Source: an uncultured Rhodospirillales bacterium
GTDB lineage: Bacteria; Pseudomonadota; Alphaproteobacteria; Azospirillales; Azospirillaceae
Length of the DNA stretch: 64,000 nucleotides
Direction of reading: 5' to 3'
Assembly: GCA_903920145.1 (NCBI GenBank)
Contig: CAIXKV010000184.1
Location: 1-64,000 of the forward strand
Position 1 is the stretch's first letter, and every line of letters begins with the position of its first letter. This document shows positions 28,960 to 37,339 of this stretch, piece by piece. The notes under the pieces are model-generated. The model did not search any database and was not told the origin of the DNA. It saw nothing but the letters and a program-made list of their open reading frames with translations. Both the position numbers and the translations under genes were made by a program.

Positions 28960-31261
28960 CGTCGGCATCCTTATGGTGGGCGGTGGTGGCATCTAATTTC
29001 AGGGCAAAGCCCTTAACCGGACCCAAGGCATGAGATACGCGGTGGGTGTCGGCAATCGCATCATATTTGCTCCCCCCCCCCGCCGGCTTGGCAGCGGCGT
29101 TAGAGGGTCGTCCCGTGGCTGGGCGAACCGGCGGTCGCTGCCGCCCGACCGGCTCTCCTCCCGGCCTCCGGTTTGGCCGTTCTGGCGGAGGCGGAGACGG
29201 AGGCGGAGGCGACGATGGCGTCTGGGCTGGCTGGCGCGGAGCCACTCCCCAGCCATTCTGGGAGACATCAGCTAGAGTGAAGAAGGCAATGGTCTCACGC
29301 AATTGCTGGGCCTGAGCCGACAATTGCTCGGATGTTGCCGACAATTGCGTTGAGATTTCGGATAACTGTGCCGATGTTGCGGATAACTCTTCGGTGGTTG
29401 AAGACATTTCTTCGGCACCGGCGGCATTCTGTTGCGTGACCTGATCAAGCTGCTGAATTGCGATATTAATTTGTTCGGCTCCAGCATTTTGCTCACGCGA
29501 GGCCGAGGTAATTTCAGCCACCAGTGTCGCTGTTCGCTGGATATCAGGAACCAATTTGGTCAGCATTTGCCCGGCCTGTTCCGAAACCCCTAGGGTTTGA
29601 GTCGACAGGGCGCCAATTTCAGCCGCTGCCAACTGGCTACGCTCGGCCAATTTGCGAACTTCCGACGCCACCACGGCAAAGCCGCGCCCGTGCTCCCCGG
29701 CCCGCGCCGCCTCAATGGCAGCATTCAGCGCCAGCAGGTCGGTTTGGCGAGCGATTTCCTGAACGATGGTAATCTTCTCGGCGATGGTTTTCATGGCCGC
29801 CACCGCTTTGGCCACAGCCTCACCGCTCTTGTCAGCATCAACCGCCGATTGACGAGCAATCTTTTCGGTTTCGGTGGCATTATCGGCGTTCTGGCGAATG
29901 TTAGCCGCCATCTGCTCCATGGAACTGGACGCTTCTTCGGTGGAAGCTGCCTGTTCCGAAACCCCTTGGGATAAACTGTCGGCACTTGCGCTTAACTGTT
30001 GACTGCCGGTTGCGACATTGCTGGCTCCAGACGAAACGCTTTCCGCACCCGAGGCCACACTTCCCGCCCCTGCCGCAACATTTTCAGCGCCAGTCACAAT
30101 ATCTTCAACCACTTGACGCAAACGATCGACCATTCCATTCAAATGATTGATGAGATCGCCAATTTCTTCCCGACCTCGATAATCCACGGTGGCGCTTAGA
30201 TTGCCTTCAGACACCGCTTGGGCCAAGCTGCTCGCTCGGTTCAATCCCCGAGAAATAGTCAGGGAAATCCATAACGCCACCCCAAAACCAACAATGATCG
30301 ACGCCAAGGCCATAATCAGCAAATTGATCCGAGAGGTCTCAAATGTATTACCGGCAGCAGCCACGGCCTCTTTCAAAAGGCCATGATTCATGTCGATGAT
30401 CGATTTGATCACGGCGTCGATCTTATCTTGAAGCTCTTGGTTCCGGCCCGATAATAAATCCGTGGCATGGGCCGTACCGTTTTCCACGCCATAGGCCACC
30501 GCTTTTTTATGAAGCGGCAAAAAAGCCTCCCAGGCGGTTTGGAATTGCTGGAATGACGCGCGCTGTGCTGGACTGACATGCTCGCCCAAGGCAACCAATT
30601 GATTCTGAATAGCCTGAAGCAAATGATCGTGATGCTGATTATACTCGGCAATAACTTTGTCATCTGTTAAAAGAATTAACAGAGATTCGTAATATTGAAT
30701 GCGCTGAATTTCGGCAGGAAGCTGTGCCAGAATAGCGGCCCCTTGGGGGTCGGCAGCGCCGCCGCCAGCGTCCCCAACTGCCGACAACCGCTGTATAACC
30801 AGATCAAAGGCATCTCCGGCCTTGCCAACCAAAAGCTCTGTTCCACGAGCTGTCGAATTTTGCATGGCGTAACGGATCAAATTGTCTTGTGATTTTATCA
30901 ATTCCGCATAAAGAGGCTCCATTTCATCCAATTTTTTACGTCCTAAGTCCGTTCCGACCTCGCGCAAATACGTTATTTGCCCCTGTATTTCGGCACGCTG
31001 CGCAATAATTTGATCTGTAATTCGTTTTATTTTATCATCCTCGGTTTGCAGCACCAACTGTTTTTCGAGGGCTGAAAGATTTAAGAAGTCTTTCCGCAAC
31101 TTTTCTTCAATTAAAGCTCGAGTAACCGGACCATCAACGGTTTTATTAAAGCTTTCATTTACAGCCCCAAGATTATTAACGCCAAGATATGCAGAAATGG
31201 CGCTAAGAAATAACACCAACCCGAATGCCGCCGCCAGCCTTGCTTTGATGGTAAAGCGCAT
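28937..31261 (-). CDS. Methyl-accepting chemotaxis protein with lengthened signalling coiled coil
   Basis: The 774-residue receptor is paralogous to the one at 25654-27801 and aligns with it residue for residue to about position 398. It has membrane segments at about 10-28 and 313-334, a helical periplasmic sensor and a HAMP domain. Relative to the paralogue it has two insertions of exactly 21 residues, 399-419 and 627-647, one on each arm of the hairpin. A Pro-rich tail ends in AFERY, a CheR/CheB-tethering-type pentapeptide. AAGGAG 8 bases upstream supports the start. It lies between cheA and cheW. Confidence 0.96.
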   Translation of the reverse strand: MRFTIKARLAAAFGLVLFLSAISAYLGVNNLGAVNESFNKTVDGPVTRALIEEKLRKDFLNLSALEKQLVLQTEDDKIKRITDQIIAQRAEIQGQITYLREVGTDLGRKKLDEMEPLYAELIKSQDNLIRYAMQNSTARGTELLVGKAGDAFDLVIQRLSAVGDAGGGAADPQGAAILAQLPAEIQRIQYYESLLILLTDDKVIAEYNQHHDHLLQAIQNQLVALGEHVSPAQRASFQQFQTAWEAFLPLHKKAVAYGVENGTAHATDLLSGRNQELQDKIDAVIKSIIDMNHGLLKEAVAAAGNTFETSRINLLIMALASIIVGFGVALWISLTISRGLNRASSLAQAVSEGNLSATVDYRGREEIGDLINHLNGMVDRLRQVVEDIVTGAENVAAGAGSVASGAESVSSGASNVATGSQQLSASADSLSQGVSEQAASTEEASSSMEQMAANIRQNADNATETEKIARQSAVDADKSGEAVAKAVAAMKTIAEKITIVQEIARQTDLLALNAAIEAARAGEHGRGFAVVASEVRKLAERSQLAAAEIGALSTQTLGVSEQAGQMLTKLVPDIQRTATLVAEITSASREQNAGAEQINIAIQQLDQVTQQNAAGAEEMSSTTEELSATSAQLSEISTQLSATSEQLSAQAQQLRETIAFFTLADVSQNGWGVAPRQPAQTPSSPPPPSPPPPERPNRRPGGEPVGRQRPPVRPATGRPSNAAAKPAGGGSKYDAIADTHRVSHALGPVKGFALKLDATTAHHKDADDAAFERY

Positions 31262-31323
31262 TTTTTCTTCTCCTTATTTCGAACCGACAGCGGCCCAAGG
31301 CATAACCAAGAGTATAATGAACC

Positions 31324-33462
31324 CTAGAATGCTCTAGCACTGGCCTCACGATCACGAGCAAATTTGATCAAATGGGGAATGTCTAAGATAAGCGCCACCG
31401 CCCCATCGCCGAGAATCGTTGCTCCCGAAAAACCTTCAAGATCGCGATGCATCCGTGACAGTGATTTGATCACGGTCTGATGTTGGCCGATGACCTGATC
31501 CACCACCAACCCGACGCGGGCTTCACCCATGGTGACAATCACTACTTTTTGAATCAACTCAGGCTCGCCGGGAACGTCAAACAATCGGCGCAGGCGAATA
31601 AAAGCAACAATCTCCCCGCGAATATTTAAGAAACTCCGACCGCCCGAGCGGATATCTTCTAAGCGAGTCAATTCAACGCACTCTTCAACCGCCGACAGCG
31701 GCACCACATAACGTTCATCACCAACCCGAACCAACAAGCCGTCAATGATGGCCAAGGTTAATGGCAGCTTCAGGGTGATGGCCGTGCCCTGCCCTAGGGT
31801 GCTGGCCACCTCGATGGAGCCGCGCAAACCATCGATGGTGCGCTTGACCACATCCATGCCAACCCCCCGACCAGAAACGCTGGTGACGGCGGCGGCGGTA
31901 GAAAAGCCGGCTTGAAAGATACAGCCAAACAGCTCGGCATCGCTCACATCCTGCCCCGCCTGAAGCAATCCACGCTCCTCGGCCTTGGCTCGGATTGCGG
32001 CCCGATCCAGCCCATGGCCATCGTCTTCGATGGTGATCAAGACCTGGGCCCCGGAATGAACGGCCGATAGATGAACCAGCCCATTTTCGGACTTCCCTGC
32101 GACGGCCCGCCGTTCCCGATCTTCGATACCGTGATCAATGGCATTACGAATCAAATGAACCAACGGATCATTCAGGGATTCGATGACCGTTTTGTCCAAC
32201 TCGGTCTCTTCGCCAGCGGTGGTCAACTCGACCGCTTTGCCCAACTCCCTGGATAGGTCATGCACCACCCGCCGGAATCGACCGAACAAGGTGCCGATCG
32301 GCAACATTCGGATGCTCATGGTGGTATCACGCAATTCCGAAGCCAATCGTTCGATGTCTTCGGAAATGGACTTCAAAAGCGGATTGGCTTCGGCAATGGC
32401 CACTTGCACCAAGCGGGCCTGAGCAATCACCAGTTCGCCGACCTGATCCATCAAGCTATCCAAACGCTCGGCGGGCACCCGAATGGTTCCGCCTGATACC
32501 GTGCTCTCCCGCGCCCGACTGACCTCTCGCAGATGCCGCTGTTCCCCAAGCGCCGAGGCCACCCGGTCTTCGGACACTTTTCCGGACTTGACCAGCAATG
32601 ACCCCAACCGCTCCTGCCGACCCAACCCTTCGTCGACATCTGCCGGAGCAACATCACCGCGCTCGACCAAAATTTCGCCGAGCTTCCGACCAACAGCCCC
32701 GTCGTCTTCGATGGGAATTTCATTGATGCTCAGGTCGGATTGGTCTGCAACGAACAAAAAAATCTCTTCAATGGCCGACTGAGCCGCCGTAGTGGTCAAC
32801 AGCACATCCCAAGCCAAATAGCAGCTAACGGCCTCCATCTCTTCCAAAGTCGGAACGCCATCGGTAATCGGCAGCACGGTGCAGGTTCCCAGCGCCCGCA
32901 ATTCATCCAGTAATGGCAAAGGATTACAGCCAATGGTCAGAACATTCTGACCAGGACGAAAGCGAATGCGAAACACATGCTCGTGCGGAGGCGACACCAC
33001 CTTCGGCGCCGCCGCAGATTTGGTCAGGGGGGACTTGGCCGGGGTCGACTTGAGGGCGGACGATGCATCCCGGTTCTGGTGGCCGCTACTGCCTACGAAA
33101 TCACGAATCGAGGCCAGCAGCGCCTCCCCCCGCAGCCGATCGGCGGTCTCTGGCCGTTCCAGTAGAACCCGAATATGGTCGGCGGCAGCCAGGGTCAGAG
33201 ACACCAACTCTCGGGTGACCTGAAGCTCGCCATTTCTCACTAAGGCAAACGTGCTTTCGATATGATGGGTAAAGGCAGCCAGAGCGTCCCACCCGAACAT
33301 GGCACCCGACCCTTTTAGGGTGTGCAACGCGCGGAAAGCCTGATCAACCAGCGAACGGTCATCTGGAGCCGCTTCCAGGTCGAGCAACGCCCCCTCAAGC
33401 TGGACCAACAGATCAACCGCTTCCTGCCTAAAAATATCCGCTGGATCGGTTCCGCCCATCAT
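31324..33462 (-). CDS. cheA: Chemotaxis histidine kinase CheA with MshEN-like linker
   Basis: The 712-residue kinase has an Hpt domain with phospho-His47 (ALHTLKGSG). Instead of a plain P2/linker, residues 260-308 contain two 24-residue units, KLGEILVERG...GRQ and RLGSLLVKSG...GEQ. These fit the MshEN c-di-GMP-binding pattern. The dimerisation helices come next, then the HATPase with N-box LVHLIRNAIDHG and G box SGRGVGMDVV. The CheW-like C-terminal domain completes it. The start at 33462 is chosen for GGGGAGAG just upstream; the frame extends to 33495. It autophosphorylates in receptor arrays and passes phosphate to CheY, encoded 59 bases upstream. Confidence 0.96.
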   Translation of the reverse strand: MMGGTDPADIFRQEAVDLLVQLEGALLDLEAAPDDRSLVDQAFRALHTLKGSGAMFGWDALAAFTHHIESTFALVRNGELQVTRELVSLTLAAADHIRVLLERPETADRLRGEALLASIRDFVGSSGHQNRDASSALKSTPAKSPLTKSAAAPKVVSPPHEHVFRIRFRPGQNVLTIGCNPLPLLDELRALGTCTVLPITDGVPTLEEMEAVSCYLAWDVLLTTTAAQSAIEEIFLFVADQSDLSINEIPIEDDGAVGRKLGEILVERGDVAPADVDEGLGRQERLGSLLVKSGKVSEDRVASALGEQRHLREVSRARESTVSGGTIRVPAERLDSLMDQVGELVIAQARLVQVAIAEANPLLKSISEDIERLASELRDTTMSIRMLPIGTLFGRFRRVVHDLSRELGKAVELTTAGEETELDKTVIESLNDPLVHLIRNAIDHGIEDRERRAVAGKSENGLVHLSAVHSGAQVLITIEDDGHGLDRAAIRAKAEERGLLQAGQDVSDAELFGCIFQAGFSTAAAVTSVSGRGVGMDVVKRTIDGLRGSIEVASTLGQGTAITLKLPLTLAIIDGLLVRVGDERYVVPLSAVEECVELTRLEDIRSGGRSFLNIRGEIVAFIRLRRLFDVPGEPELIQKVVIVTMGEARVGLVVDQVIGQHQTVIKSLSRMHRDLEGFSGATILGDGAVALILDIPHLIKFARDREASARAF

Positions 33463-33521
33463 CGCGCTCTCCCCCCTTGCCACTTGGGTCTCCACCGCGC
33501 GCGACTTCAGAGGAGCTGTCT

Positions 33522-33887
33522 TTAACCAAGCACCCTCTTGATCACCGCCAGCAATTGATCCTGTTTAAACGGTTTGACGATCCAGCCAGTGGCACCGGCG
33601 GCCCGCCCCTCCTGCTTACGAGTCTCTTCGGACTCGGTCGTCAATAAAACGATCGGCAGGAATTTGAAAGCCGGCATGGCGCGCACCTGCCGAACCAATT
33701 CTATCCCGTCCAGGTTAGGCATATTGAGGTCAGTGACGATCAGGTCAACCGGTACCGCTTTCAATCGCACCAGAGCATCGCGTCCGTCAACCGCTGACAC
33801 CACGTCATAACCGGCGGCCTCCAGCGTGAACGTCACCATTTGACGCACGCTTGCCGAATCATCAACGCACAAAATCTTCTTCTTCAT
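33522..33887 (-). CDS. cheY: CheY-type response regulator
   Basis: The 121-residue single-domain receiver has its acidic pocket at CVDDS, the phospho-Asp in IVTDLNMPNLDG, the switch residue in LLTTES and the conserved Lys in VKPF. It would receive phosphate from CheA and act on the flagellar switch or another output. The start at MKKKILC (33887) removes an implausible 56-residue upstream extension. It sits 7 bases after the STAS gene and 59 bases before cheA. Receiver proteins at the head of such clusters are sometimes phosphate sinks rather than motor-binding CheY, and that cannot be decided here. Confidence 0.93.
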   Translation of the reverse strand: MKKKILCVDDSASVRQMVTFTLEAAGYDVVSAVDGRDALVRLKAVPVDLIVTDLNMPNLDGIELVRQVRAMPAFKFLPIVLLTTESEETRKQEGRAAGATGWIVKPFKQDQLLAVIKRVLG

Positions 33888-33894
33888 GGTCCGG

Positions 33895-34269
33895 TCAACC
33901 CTCTCCGCGCCAGAACCGATCATGAGAGACGATGGCTTTGCCGCTCCCCCCCTCGACGAACCCCGCAGTGACCAGCGCCGCGCGCAAGGCCCCTTCGGGT
34001 GACCGCGCCAGCCGGACGGCTTTTCCGGCCCGTTCGGCGCTATGCCGCAAAGCAATCAATAGCTGAAGGCCCGCCGCGTCCACAACGTCTAGGCCCGAGC
34101 AGTCAAGCTCGATCGGATCGGTTCCGGCCAAGACCGACAAGAACTCGGCCCGTCGCTCTTCGGCCTCCCGCAACGTCAACCGCCCCGTCAGAGCCAAACG
34201 CCGCCACCCCGTCGAAGCTCCCGCCGCCACTTGACCGACGCGCGTGTCGCCGCTGTCATTCTGTCCCAT
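33895..34269 (-). CDS. STAS-domain protein (anti-sigma-antagonist fold)
   Basis: The 124-residue product has one STAS domain (about 20-110): LALTGRLTLREA, then ELDCSGLDVVDAAGLQLLIAL. In SpoIIAA-type antagonists a Ser or Thr in D-[ST]-[AS]-G is phosphorylated; here the segment is D-A-A-G, so that site is absent. It leads the cheY-cheA transcript, suggesting a structural or partner-binding role in the chemosensory system. The start at 34269 (MGQND) has GGTGA upstream. A GTG at 34278 is possible. Confidence 0.85.
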   Translation of the reverse strand: MGQNDSGDTRVGQVAAGASTGWRRLALTGRLTLREAEERRAEFLSVLAGTDPIELDCSGLDVVDAAGLQLLIALRHSAERAGKAVRLARSPEGALRAALVTAGFVEGGSGKAIVSHDRFWRGEG

Positions 34270-34645
34270 AGCGATCACCCATCGTTCGACCCCATGGCGC
34301 CATTACCCTTGAAGAGCGCCGCACAATCGAACGCCAGCTATACCTGCCCAAACAATCCAGGCAAGCTGTCATGGAGCGCCCAATTCGTCAATCACATTCT
34401 TTTGAATTCGTTACTAATGCTACCTATCCATCGCTTCAGCCGAAATATGAGCTTGCAGATGAATTTTTATGAAAAATAAACTCTAACCATTACAGCGTAT
34501 CTCTGTTTCATCTTCAACCTTACCAATATCAAATCAAGCTTCTATCCGAACGAACGAACGCAGACTCAGGCCAACGACCGATGACCCGGCCCGCCACGCC
34601 TCGAAACTGACCACAAGAGTGTTTTAAAAGCCCGGCGTGTTTATT
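34270..34645. other. Intergenic region upstream of STAS-cheY-cheA
   Basis: This stretch of about 375 bases probably holds the promoter of the chemotaxis operon. I see no gene, no strong hairpin and no promoter pair I would defend. A short CGAA tandem (CGAACGAACGAACG, about 34549-34562) is the only local irregularity. Confidence 0.4.
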
Positions 34646-34985
34646 CTAGCTCCGCCCAATCACGCCGGCAACCCAGACCGATAACCGCCGGGCTGGAGCG
34701 GCAATCAAAGCGGCACTAGCCGACGCGCCACCGCGCACCAACGCCTGAGCCGCCCGACCGGACAGGCCATCCCCGGCGATCCACAACCGCCGCTCGGAGA
34801 TTTCAGCCGACAGGCGAACTCGACCACACTCTCCTGGATTATCTCTCTGGCTGCTGTCAATCAGTCGGTCGAGCATCGCCCCCACACTCCCCCAGTCCCG
34901 CGTTGCCCTTCAGGGTGTAGCGCAAAAGACCCTCACGACGCCAGCTTAATTGATAGGAATCAACCAGTTCAAGCGTCGTTTTCAT
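34646..34985 (-). pseudogene. Probable frameshifted small gene, unrecognised
   Basis: A start at 34985 with AAGG 6 bases upstream opens a frame beginning MKTTLELVDSYQLSW. It runs only 42 codons before TGA at 34857. An overlapping frame in the +1 register is open from the region of GTG 34885 to TAG at 34646, encoding AMLDRLIDSSQRD...VIGRS (79 residues). Joining them within the G-rich stretch GGGGGAGTGTGGGGG would give one protein of about 110 residues. This looks like one gene broken by a single-base change or by a sequencing error in the G-run. Two separate small genes or programmed frameshifting are alternatives. It is divergent from bioF. Confidence 0.5.
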
Positions 34986-35205
34986 TCATCGCCTTATCCA
35001 GATCAGCGAACATCCCAGAGCGTTGCACAGACACCAACGAAACCAGGGGTGTAACGCCCTCCGAATCTCCCAAATTGTGTTTTTTAAGCCACAACCCATC
35101 TCATGGTTCAGCGGCGATCGGCTACCCCACCGGGCGACATCCGGGTATAGTGAGGCCGATCGGGGCGCCCCTCCCCGCGACCACTCTTTCAACTGCTCCG
35201 CCCCC

Positions 35206-36414
35206 ATGTCCCGATTCGACTCCATTTTCGCCGCCCATCTCGACGCCCTAGCCTCCACCCGCAGGCTCCGTGCCTCACACCCGTTGTCTCCGGCGGATCC
35301 AGGGCGGGTCTGGCGCAGCGGGCGCTTGCTACTGAATTTCTCGACCAACGACTATCTTGGCTTATCTCGCCATCCAATGCTGATCGAACGATCCCGAGAC
35401 TGGACTGAGCGTTGGGGCACTGGGGCCGGCGCATCGCGGCTGGTTTCAGGAACCCTTGATGCTCACCTCCAGGTAGAAGCCAAGTTGGCCCGTCTCAAGG
35501 GAACCGAAGCGGCGCTGCTGTTGGCCTCCGGCTGGCAGGCCAACGCTGCGATCCCTCGGGCCTTGTTTGATCGGGAGGTTCTGGGGACCGAAGCCCTCGT
35601 CTTCACTGACCGCCTGATCCATGCCAGCCTGCATCACGGATGCCAAGCGGCGGGTGTCCGGCAAATCCGCTTTCGCCATAACGACCTGAATCACCTGGAA
35701 GACCTACTGAAGGCTCGCTCTGGTCAAGCGGGACGGCGCTTCATCATCACCGAAAGCGTGTTCAGCATGGATGGCGATCGGGTTGACTTGGCGGCTCTGA
35801 CGGCTTTAGCCGACCGCCACGATGCCTTCCTTTATCTGGACGAAGCCCACGCCACCGGCGTTCTCGGCCCCGGCGGCATGGGGCTGGCGGCAGCCTTTCC
35901 CGGTCGGGTCGATCTGGCGATGGGCACGTTCAGCAAAGCGTTGGGCGGGTTCGGCGCCTATGTCGCGGGTTCACGCGCTCTTTGCGACCTTTTGACCAAC
36001 CGTTGCTCGGGTTTCATCCATGCCACAGCGCCTCCACCGGCTCTTTTGGGGGCCATGGACGCCGCTTTAGACCTCATCCCAACCCTGGATACCGAACGGG
36101 CGCATCTCATGACTCAGGCCGGACGACTGCGGGCCGCTCTGACGGCCATAGGCGTCGATACCGGCGGCTCCAGCACTCAAATCGTACCGGCTGTGATCGG
36201 GGACACGGGGGCGGCCTTGGACGCAGGACACATGTTGGAAGAGGCCGGTATTCTGGGTATTGCCATTCGTCCACCCACCGTTCCTGCTGGCACCAGCCGC
36301 CTGCGCTTTGCCCTGTCTGCGGTTCACCAACCTGCTGATTTGGATCAATTAATTGCCGCTGTTACTGCCATTCTCCCGGCCTTCCTCTTCACCCGTCCAA
36401 AAGGACCGTCATGA
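35206..36414 (+). CDS. bioF: 8-amino-7-oxononanoate synthase
   Basis: The 402-residue PLP enzyme condenses pimeloyl-ACP (or -CoA) with L-alanine, the first ring-forming step of biotin synthesis. Family features are NDYLGLSRHP near residue 46, GTGAGASRLVSGT, the DEAHATGVLGPGG segment and the PLP-lysine motif TFSKALGG. The start at MSRFDSIF (35206) fits the family length; the frame is open from 35023 but that part is not family-like. The stop overlaps the next gene by 4 bases. Confidence 0.95.
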   Translation: MSRFDSIFAAHLDALASTRRLRASHPLSPADPGRVWRSGRLLLNFSTNDYLGLSRHPMLIERSRDWTERWGTGAGASRLVSGTLDAHLQVEAKLARLKGTEAALLLASGWQANAAIPRALFDREVLGTEALVFTDRLIHASLHHGCQAAGVRQIRFRHNDLNHLEDLLKARSGQAGRRFIITESVFSMDGDRVDLAALTALADRHDAFLYLDEAHATGVLGPGGMGLAAAFPGRVDLAMGTFSKALGGFGAYVAGSRALCDLLTNRCSGFIHATAPPPALLGAMDAALDLIPTLDTERAHLMTQAGRLRAALTAIGVDTGGSSTQIVPAVIGDTGAALDAGHMLEEAGILGIAIRPPTVPAGTSRLRFALSAVHQPADLDQLIAAVTAILPAFLFTRPKGPS

Positions 36415-37133
36415 GTCACGTCACCACCCGAAGCGGGCCAAGGCTGGTCCTGGTTCACGGCTGGGGCTTTGATCACCGGCTTTGGCAGGGACTGTGCTCG
36501 GCCTTGCCCGACCTGGACGCGGTGACGATTGACCTCGGTTTCTTCGATCCCCCCAACTGCCCGGCCTTCGCCCCGGATCGCCCGGTGGTGGCCATCGGCC
36601 ATTCCTTGGGGGTTCTCTGGCTGCTGCACACCCGCCCCTTTCCTTGGTGCGGACTGGTTTCGATCAACGGCTTTCCCCGCTTTACCGAAGCCCCTGGTTA
36701 CAGCCCAGCGGTACCAGCCCGACTGCTTGACCGTATGATCCGCCGACTTCCGGCAGACCCGGCTGGCGTCACCCAAGAGTTCCGGCGACGCTGCGGAGAT
36801 TCGGATCCTCTCCCGGATCGCCCAGTTCCTGACAGCCTGCTGGCGGGCCTGACTTGGCTGCGGGATTGGGACGCCCGCCCGGCGCCTGAGGGCAATCTTA
36901 AAGGGTCACTATCAAGAATACTCGCCCTTTCAGGCGATTCTGACCCAATTCTGCCCGCTGGTATGGGAGATCACTGCTTTAGCGCCTTCCCGATGGTGAC
37001 ATCAATCCGCTGCGAGGGAGGCGGGCACCTTCTGCCTCTAACCGCCCCCACATGGTGTGCCGGGCACATTCGCACTTTCCTGAAAGCTCTGCCGATCGGC
37101 GACGACGCGCAGCCTCTGGCCCTTGATCGTTGA
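36411..37133 (+). CDS. bioH: Alpha/beta hydrolase, BioH-like pimeloyl-ACP methyl ester carboxylesterase
   Basis: The 240-residue hydrolase has the oxyanion segment VHGWGFDHRLW, the nucleophile elbow G-H-S-L-G, an acid in SGDSDPILP and the catalytic His in GGGHLLPLTAP. Position in the operon (4-base overlap with bioF) and fold make it the likely esterase that releases pimeloyl-ACP from its methyl ester, complementing bioC further along. Sequence identity to E. coli BioH looks low by eye. A diverged copy of the dispersed repeat (36871-36917) lies inside the reading frame and encodes part of the cap-to-acid loop (about 154-170). Confidence 0.82.
   Translation: MSHVTTRSGPRLVLVHGWGFDHRLWQGLCSALPDLDAVTIDLGFFDPPNCPAFAPDRPVVAIGHSLGVLWLLHTRPFPWCGLVSINGFPRFTEAPGYSPAVPARLLDRMIRRLPADPAGVTQEFRRRCGDSDPLPDRPVPDSLLAGLTWLRDWDARPAPEGNLKGSLSRILALSGDSDPILPAGMGDHCFSAFPMVTSIRCEGGGHLLPLTAPTWCAGHIRTFLKALPIGDDAQPLALDR
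36871..36917 (+). repeat. Intragenic diverged copy of the dispersed repeat
   Basis: Aligned without gaps to the minus-strand copy at about 49985-50015 and to copy 1, 38 of 47 bases match by my hand count. The shared core is CGCCCGCCCGGCG-y-CTGAGGGCA followed by CTT...GTCACyATCAAG. The left flank CGCCCGCCC, shared with the 49941 copy, argues against chance. It is in frame within the bioH-like gene. Confidence 0.6.
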
Positions 37134-37339
37134 GCGTGTTTCCAGACCTCTATAAATCAAGATGCTGCCGCGCATGCCTGCCTCCCAGTCGCTAACATCG
37201 CCGGCAAATTGACAGCTCGTCACCAACCGACTATCCCCGGTTAGCCTCTTAGGCTTATCTTCAGCCCGCCGTGCCGTCCGCTGGAAAACGGGGGCTAGGG
37301 GGTTGTTCCCGCCGTCCTTATCATTACGCGCCACGCCCC

